Positions 60,141 through 64,000 of a stretch of DNA of 64,000 bases are shown here, one piece after another (positions within the stretch are counted from its first letter, which is position 1; each line of letters opens with the position of its first letter). A program made the position numbers and the translations under genes. The stretch comes from Rothia nasisuis (GTDB lineage Bacteria; Actinomycetota; Actinomycetes; Actinomycetales; Micrococcaceae), in contig NZ_CAKMSB010000003.1 in NCBI RefSeq assembly GCF_928381405.1, positions 62,001 through 126,000 on the forward strand. Direction: 5' to 3'. The notes below the pieces were generated by a model. That model was not told the origin of the DNA, did not search any database, and was given only the letters and a program-made list of their open reading frames with translations.

Positions 60141-60964
60141 GTTACGCCTCCTTCGAATCAGCCACCCGCCACAGCGAAGGCGAATCCATCATCGCTGAGG
60201 ACATCTCCGCCTCCGGCGTCAAGGCCAGTGAGGACGTTGCCCGCTACGCCCTGGCCCTGGGCGACGACGCCCTCATGCTGGGCCAGCGCCTGGCCCACTG
60301 GATTTCCCGCGCCCCCGAACTCGAAGAAGACATCGCCCTGGGCAACATCGCCCTGGACCTGATTGGCCACGCCCGCTTCTTCCTCACCTACGCGGGCACC
60401 GCCTGGGGCAAGACCGAGGACGACCTGGCCTACTTCCGCGACGAAGAAGAATTCCGCTCAGCCCGCCTGCCCGAACAGGAAAACGGGGACTTCGGGCAGA
60501 CCATCGCCCGCCAGCTTATTTTCTCCTACTACCAGTACGAGCTCTACTCAGCCCTGGTGAAGTCTGAAGACCCCACTCTGGCAGCGATTGCCGCTAAGGC
60601 CCTCAAGGAGGTGGCCTACCACCAGGACCACGCCACCGCCTGGACCCTACGCCTGGGTATCGGCACCGAAGAATCCAACCGCCGCATGCAAGAAGGCCTC
60701 TACTACATGTGGCCCTACATCGACGAACTCTTCTACGACTTCGAAGACGCAGTCGCCCTGCCCGGTGTAGCCGTGCTCCCCTCCACCCTGCGCGAGAACT
60801 TCGACAGGCGCCTGACCGCCATCATCGAAGAAGCCCAGCTACAGGTCCCCGACGTGCCCCAGGCCCGGGGCGGCGACCGCTCCGGCGTCATGAGCGAGGC
60901 CCGCGGCCACATCCTGGCAGAAATGCAGGTCCTAGCCCGCGCCCACCCCGGCGCCACCTGGTAA
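60137..60964 (+). CDS. paaC: Phenylacetyl-CoA epoxidase structural subunit PaaC
   Basis: 275 residues. Ferritin-like fold related to PaaA but without a complete diiron site: ALMLGQRLAHWISRAPELEEDIALGNIALDLIGHARFFL and FSYYQYELYSALVKSEDP, KEVAYHQDHATAWTLRLGIGTEES. Forms the PaaAC heterodimer core. Overlaps paaB by four bases. Confidence 0.95.
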   Translation: MSYASFESATRHSEGESIIAEDISASGVKASEDVARYALALGDDALMLGQRLAHWISRAPELEEDIALGNIALDLIGHARFFLTYAGTAWGKTEDDLAYFRDEEEFRSARLPEQENGDFGQTIARQLIFSYYQYELYSALVKSEDPTLAAIAAKALKEVAYHQDHATAWTLRLGIGTEESNRRMQEGLYYMWPYIDELFYDFEDAVALPGVAVLPSTLRENFDRRLTAIIEEAQLQVPDVPQARGGDRSGVMSEARGHILAEMQVLARAHPGATW

Positions 60965-60996
60965 TTCCCAGCAGGCCAGCACAAGGAGGTGCCCCC

Positions 60997-61644
60997 GTGA
61001 ACAGCCGCAGCAACCATCCGCTCCACCAGCACCAGCACCAGCACCAGAGTGACTCTCTCACCAGCGAGCAGGCCAGCGCCGGAGTCGACTTCAGCTTTGG
61101 CTTCGACGCCGACTCCGGCTACACAGCCCCGCCCCTCGAAACCGAGAGCGCTGTGCCCGCCCCGGCCGGTTCTGACGCCGCTCTGTGGGAACTTGCCGCC
61201 CGCGTAGCTGATCCCGAAATCCCCGTTCTCTCCATCGCTGACCTGGGGATTCTGCGGGCCACCCGCTACGAGGGCGACCAGCCTGTTGTGGTCATTACCC
61301 CCACCTATTCCGGCTGCCCGGCCATGGGCGCTATCACCACCAACGTCCGCCGGGTCTTCACCAACCAGGGCTACCCGGCCCCGCGCGTGGACACCGTCCT
61401 CACCCCCGCCTGGAGCACCGACTGGATGAGTGAAGCAGGCAAAAAACGCCTTGCCGAGTACGGCATCGCCCCACCCACAGGCACAGCCGCCGCGGGGCCC
61501 GTCCGCCTAGGACTTGCCGTCAAGTGCCCCCGCTGCCACTCCCTGGCCACCCGCGAACTCGCCCGCTTCGGCTCCACCTCTTGCAAGGCCCTCTACCAGT
61601 GCGAATCCTGCTCAGAGCCCTTCGACTACTTCAAGATTCACTAG
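60997..61644 (+). CDS. paaD: PaaD, Fe-S assembly-like protein (DUF59) with unusual N-terminus
   Basis: 215 residues from GTG at 60997, with AAGGAGGTG in place; the frame back to 60709 overlaps paaC and is rejected. The DUF59/MIP18 domain (about 60-150) contains VADPEIPVLSIADLGILR and TYSGCPAMGAI. The C-terminal zinc-ribbon-like segment has CPRCHS, STSCKALYQCESC and FDYFKIH. PaaD is thought to help mature the epoxidase Fe-S or diiron centre. The first ~58 residues are an extra low-complexity segment starting with HPLHQHQHQHQ, which is not seen in standard PaaD. Confidence 0.92.
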   Translation: MNSRSNHPLHQHQHQHQSDSLTSEQASAGVDFSFGFDADSGYTAPPLETESAVPAPAGSDAALWELAARVADPEIPVLSIADLGILRATRYEGDQPVVVITPTYSGCPAMGAITTNVRRVFTNQGYPAPRVDTVLTPAWSTDWMSEAGKKRLAEYGIAPPTGTAAAGPVRLGLAVKCPRCHSLATRELARFGSTSCKALYQCESCSEPFDYFKIH

Positions 61645-61660
61645 ACCCAAGGAAGACGCC

Positions 61661-62812
61661 ATGACCGATACCAGCACCCGCCGCCGCGCCACCTTCAACA
61701 CGCTGACCGTGGCTGGCGTCCGCAAACTCACCAAAGACTCCGTCGAAGTCACCTTCGCCGTGCCCGAGGAGCTCGCAGCCGACTACGACTACCTGCCCGG
61801 CCAGTACGTGGCCCTGCGCGCCCAGATTGACGGGCAGGAGGTGCGCCGCTCCTATTCCATCTGCGCCGAACCCGTCCCTGGCGAAATTCGTGTGGCTATT
61901 AAACGCGACTTCGGCGGCCTCTTCTCCAACTGGGCCAACGACACCCTGCAACCGGGCCAGCAGATTGACGTGATGAACCCCCAGGGCGCTTTCGTCTCCA
62001 AGAGCACCATCACCAGCCTCAACGACCCCGACAAAATCGCTGAGGACGCCGCCGCGGCAGGGGGTGAGCACATGGTCGCCTTCGCCGCCGGTTCCGGTAT
62101 CACCCCCATCATCGCCATCGCCCGCACCGTGCTCAAAGCCAGCCCCACCAGCACCTTTGACCTGGTCTACGCCAACAAGTCCGCCATGGACGTCATGTTC
62201 GCCGAAGAAATCGGCGACCTCAAGGACCGCTACCCCACCCGCTTCGCCGTGCACCACGTGCTCTCCCGCGAACAGCGCATCAACCCGCTCATGAGCGGCC
62301 GTATTGATGATGAGAAGCTCAACGCTATCCTGAATCACGTCATCCAGGTCGATAAAACCGATGAGTGGTTCCTCTGCGGCCCCTTCGAACTGGTGCAACT
62401 GACCCGCGATACCCTGGCCGAACGTGGCGTCCGCGAGGACGACGTGCGCTTCGAACTCTTCACCACCGGCAAGCCTGAAACCCCCGCAGGCCAGCAGGGC
62501 CGGGCCGTCCAAGCCGACCCCTCCGGGGCCAACTACGCTATCTCTTTCAACCTGGACAGCACCTCCTCCTCCGTTGAATCCCCCATCTCAGCCAACGAGA
62601 CCATTCTCAACGCCGCCCTGCGCGTGCGCGCCGATGTGCCCTTCGCCTGCGCCGGTGGCGTCTGCGGAACCTGCCGCGCCAAGGTGGTCTCGGGCGACGT
62701 AAAGATGGAGGAAAACTACGCCCTGGAGAAGGACGAGGTCGATTCCGGCTACATTCTCACCTGCCAGACCCGCCCCTGCTCCGATGCTGTGACCGTGGAC
62801 TTCGACGCCTAG
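61661..62812 (+). CDS. paaE: Phenylacetyl-CoA epoxidase reductase subunit
   Basis: 383 residues from ATG at 61661 (GGAAG upstream). FAD-binding domain (about 8-115, RRSYSICAEP), NAD-binding domain (about 135-265, AFAAGSGITPIIAIARTVL) and a C-terminal plant-type [2Fe-2S] ferredoxin with Cys330, Cys335, Cys338 and Cys368. It passes electrons from NAD(P)H to the PaaA diiron centre. Position 16 bases after paaD. Confidence 0.96.
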   Translation: MTDTSTRRRATFNTLTVAGVRKLTKDSVEVTFAVPEELAADYDYLPGQYVALRAQIDGQEVRRSYSICAEPVPGEIRVAIKRDFGGLFSNWANDTLQPGQQIDVMNPQGAFVSKSTITSLNDPDKIAEDAAAAGGEHMVAFAAGSGITPIIAIARTVLKASPTSTFDLVYANKSAMDVMFAEEIGDLKDRYPTRFAVHHVLSREQRINPLMSGRIDDEKLNAILNHVIQVDKTDEWFLCGPFELVQLTRDTLAERGVREDDVRFELFTTGKPETPAGQQGRAVQADPSGANYAISFNLDSTSSSVESPISANETILNAALRVRADVPFACAGGVCGTCRAKVVSGDVKMEENYALEKDEVDSGYILTCQTRPCSDAVTVDFDA

Positions 62813-62825
62813 GAGGGGAAAAGCC

Positions 62826-63596
62826 GTGATTGATCTGACCATTGAGGGCGCTGTTGCCGAGGTGGTGCTGAACGCCCCCGAAAAGATGAACGCCGTCAAC
62901 GAGGCCGCCCTGGCCGAGCTCTCTGCCGCCTACGACCAGGCAGCTGCGGCGGGCGTCCGCGCCCTGCTTCTGCGCGGGGAGGGGCGAGGCTTCTGCGCCG
63001 GGCGGGATATTGCCGGGCTGGTGCCTGCCGAGGACGACGCCTACGGCTACCTGGCTGGCAAGGTGACCCCGCTCTTGAAGAAGATGAGCGCTTTCCCTGC
63101 ACCGACATTCGCGGCGGTGCAGGGCCCCTGCCTGGGTGTGGGCCTGGGCCTGGCCATTGCTACGGACGTGGTTTATGTGGCTGAGAACGCTAAGATCGGC
63201 TCCCCCTTTGCCAACCTGGGCGCCACTCTGGATTCCGGTGGGCACGCCCTCTTTGTAGAGCGGCTGGGTGCCCACCGGGCTCTGGATTTGATTTATACCG
63301 CTGACCTGATTTCTGGGGCCGAGGCTGTGGCTGCGGGCCTCTTTAGCCGGGCTATTCCCGCCGAGGAGCTTTTGGACTTTACCCGCGAGAAGGTGGCCAG
63401 GGTGGCTGCCGGGGCGACCGGTGCTTTTGTGGCCTCTAAGCAGCTGGTAGCCCAGGTGCGCGACGCCCGGGTAGGCCTTTGGGAGTCGGTTGAGGCCGAA
63501 AACAAGACCCAGGGTGAGCTCTGCTCCTCTGAGGACTACGCCGAAGGCTTCGCAGCTTTCACAGAGAAGCGGAAGCCGGTGTTTCGGGGCAAATAA
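62826..63596 (+). CDS. paaG: Enoyl-CoA isomerase, probable PaaG
   Basis: 256 residues from GTG at 62826 (AGGAGGGG upstream). Crotonase fold: GRGFCAGRDIAGLVPA and GPCLGVGLGLAIATDVVYV. The catalytic Asp type of isomerases appears in NLGATLDSGGHALF, where hydratases have Glu/Gly-Gly, matching 2-(1,2-epoxy-1,2-dihydrophenyl)acetyl-CoA isomerase. It converts the epoxide to the oxepin-CoA. Last gene of the paaABCDEG operon; no strong terminator was seen before the tandem repeat. Confidence 0.9.
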   Translation: MIDLTIEGAVAEVVLNAPEKMNAVNEAALAELSAAYDQAAAAGVRALLLRGEGRGFCAGRDIAGLVPAEDDAYGYLAGKVTPLLKKMSAFPAPTFAAVQGPCLGVGLGLAIATDVVYVAENAKIGSPFANLGATLDSGGHALFVERLGAHRALDLIYTADLISGAEAVAAGLFSRAIPAEELLDFTREKVARVAAGATGAFVASKQLVAQVRDARVGLWESVEAENKTQGELCSSEDYAEGFAAFTEKRKPVFRGK

Positions 63597-63667
63597 GTGC
63601 TGGCAAATCTCCATTCTGGTGCTGGCAAATCTCCATTCCGGTGCTGGCAAATCTCCATTCTGGTGCT
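63597..63667. repeat. 22-bp direct tandem repeat, about 3.2 copies
   Basis: Three nearly perfect units beginning GTGCTGGCAAATCTCCAT at 63597, 63619 and 63641 (one T/C change), then a partial GTGCT at 63663. It begins right after the paaG stop and ends 12 bases before the ATPase start. The period matches two DNA helical turns. Confidence 0.9.
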
Positions 63668-63678
63668 AACCTGAAGGC

Positions 63679-64000
63679 ATGAACACACCCTTCCCACGCC
63701 ATCTTGAACCCCTATGCCGGGAAATTCTAGAAGACACTCCTGTACTTGTTATCCAGGGGGCTAGGCAGGTTGGCAAATCAACCCTGGCTCAACAGTTAGC
63801 GGGCGAGGACGCCGTCATCGTCACCCTAGATGATGCGGCCCAACGGGAATTTGCCTCAGCCGACCCAGTGCGTTTTCTTCAACAGGCTGGTAGTGGAACC
63901 CTCATCATCGACGAGCTCCAAAGAGTCCCGGAACTCACTCTCCAAATCAAAGCAGAGGTTGACAGTAATAGAAGGCCCGGGCGCTTCATCGTTACAGGTT
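63679..64000 (+). CDS. DUF4143-type AAA ATPase, C-terminus beyond window
   Basis: 107 residues visible. GAAGG precedes the ATG. Walker A GARQVGKST is at 27-35 and a Walker B-like GTLIIDELQRVPEL with Asp78-Glu79; the order PLCREILEDTPVLVIQGARQVGKS is characteristic of ATP-binding proteins with a C-terminal DUF4143 domain, which lies outside the window. Role unknown for the family. The tandem repeat upstream may be its regulatory region. Confidence 0.88.
   Translation, partial: MNTPFPRHLEPLCREILEDTPVLVIQGARQVGKSTLAQQLAGEDAVIVTLDDAAQREFASADPVRFLQQAGSGTLIIDELQRVPELTLQIKAEVDSNRRPGRFIVTG

Noticed and set aside
63597-63667. Possible CRISPR array
   Set aside because: The 22-bp units are directly adjacent without spacers, and no cas genes are present.
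1-64000. tRNA, rRNA, phage or insertion-sequence genes
   Set aside because: None recognised by eye; no transposase-like or integrase-like frames and no cloverleaf with conserved T-loop was found.

Overview
The window is high-GC DNA (by eye roughly 60-63% G+C) from an actinobacterium. Gene content points to Micrococcaceae, most likely Rothia or a close relative. The basis is the pta-ackA pair, an actinobacterial Asp23/AmaP stress cluster, a CsoR-CopZ-CopA copper operon and a complete phenylacetate (paa) pathway. The genus is an inference; no rRNA or other taxonomic marker is present.

Layout. 1-1137: two coupled minus-strand genes, one WXG100-like and one cut by the window edge. 1419-13163: housekeeping and envelope genes (purB, a K+ channel overlapping a frameshifted ClC transporter, HdeD, two EcsC-type proteins around a zinc metallopeptidase, exporters, acylphosphatase, nitrilase, DsbA-like lipoprotein). 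13389-16890: pta-ackA, separated by a structured intergenic element. 17000-18760: an AT-rich island with two small secreted or membrane proteins. 18822-25443: M48 protease, a 31-aa membrane peptide, transporters, LysR, GH15. 25602-29324: copper operon csoR-copZ-copA-lipoprotein with a CsoR box; a second copy of the structured element lies between copZ and copA. 30718-34710: eight genes forming an Asp23/Gls24 envelope-stress locus with its own sigma-70 factor and a zinc-finger/Asp23 fusion. 34754-40473: AraC regulator, aldehyde dehydrogenase, GMC oxidoreductase and MHS transporter. 40668-63596: a catabolic supercluster in which paa genes (paaJ, F, H, I, Z, R, K, I, ABCDE, G) enclose a distal valine/branched-chain acid pathway (acyl-CoA dehydrogenase, hydratase, HIBYL-CoA hydrolase, HIBADH, MMSDH, SDR, acyl-CoA synthetase). 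63679 to the end: a DUF4143-type AAA ATPase behind a 22-bp tandem repeat.

How it works together. Phenylacetate would be activated by PaaK, epoxidised by PaaABCE(D), isomerised by PaaG, opened and oxidised by PaaZ, and beta-oxidised by PaaF/H/J to acetyl-CoA and succinyl-CoA. A TetR-type PaaR probably controls this through near-identical inverted-repeat boxes, four at paa promoters and a fifth ahead of the MHS transporter. That fifth box suggests the transporter brings in the substrate. The valine branch would yield propionyl-CoA. Pta-AckA links acetyl-CoA to acetate and ATP.

Most unusual signals: (i) two copies of a structured intergenic element with conserved single-stranded segments and covarying stems; (ii) the Asp23 locus with four Asp23-like proteins, an AmaP anchor, a sigma factor and a zinc-finger-Asp23 fusion; (iii) two further palindromic repeat families, one of which abuts a truncated hipA; (iv) an apparently over-represented octamer GCGTCCGC.
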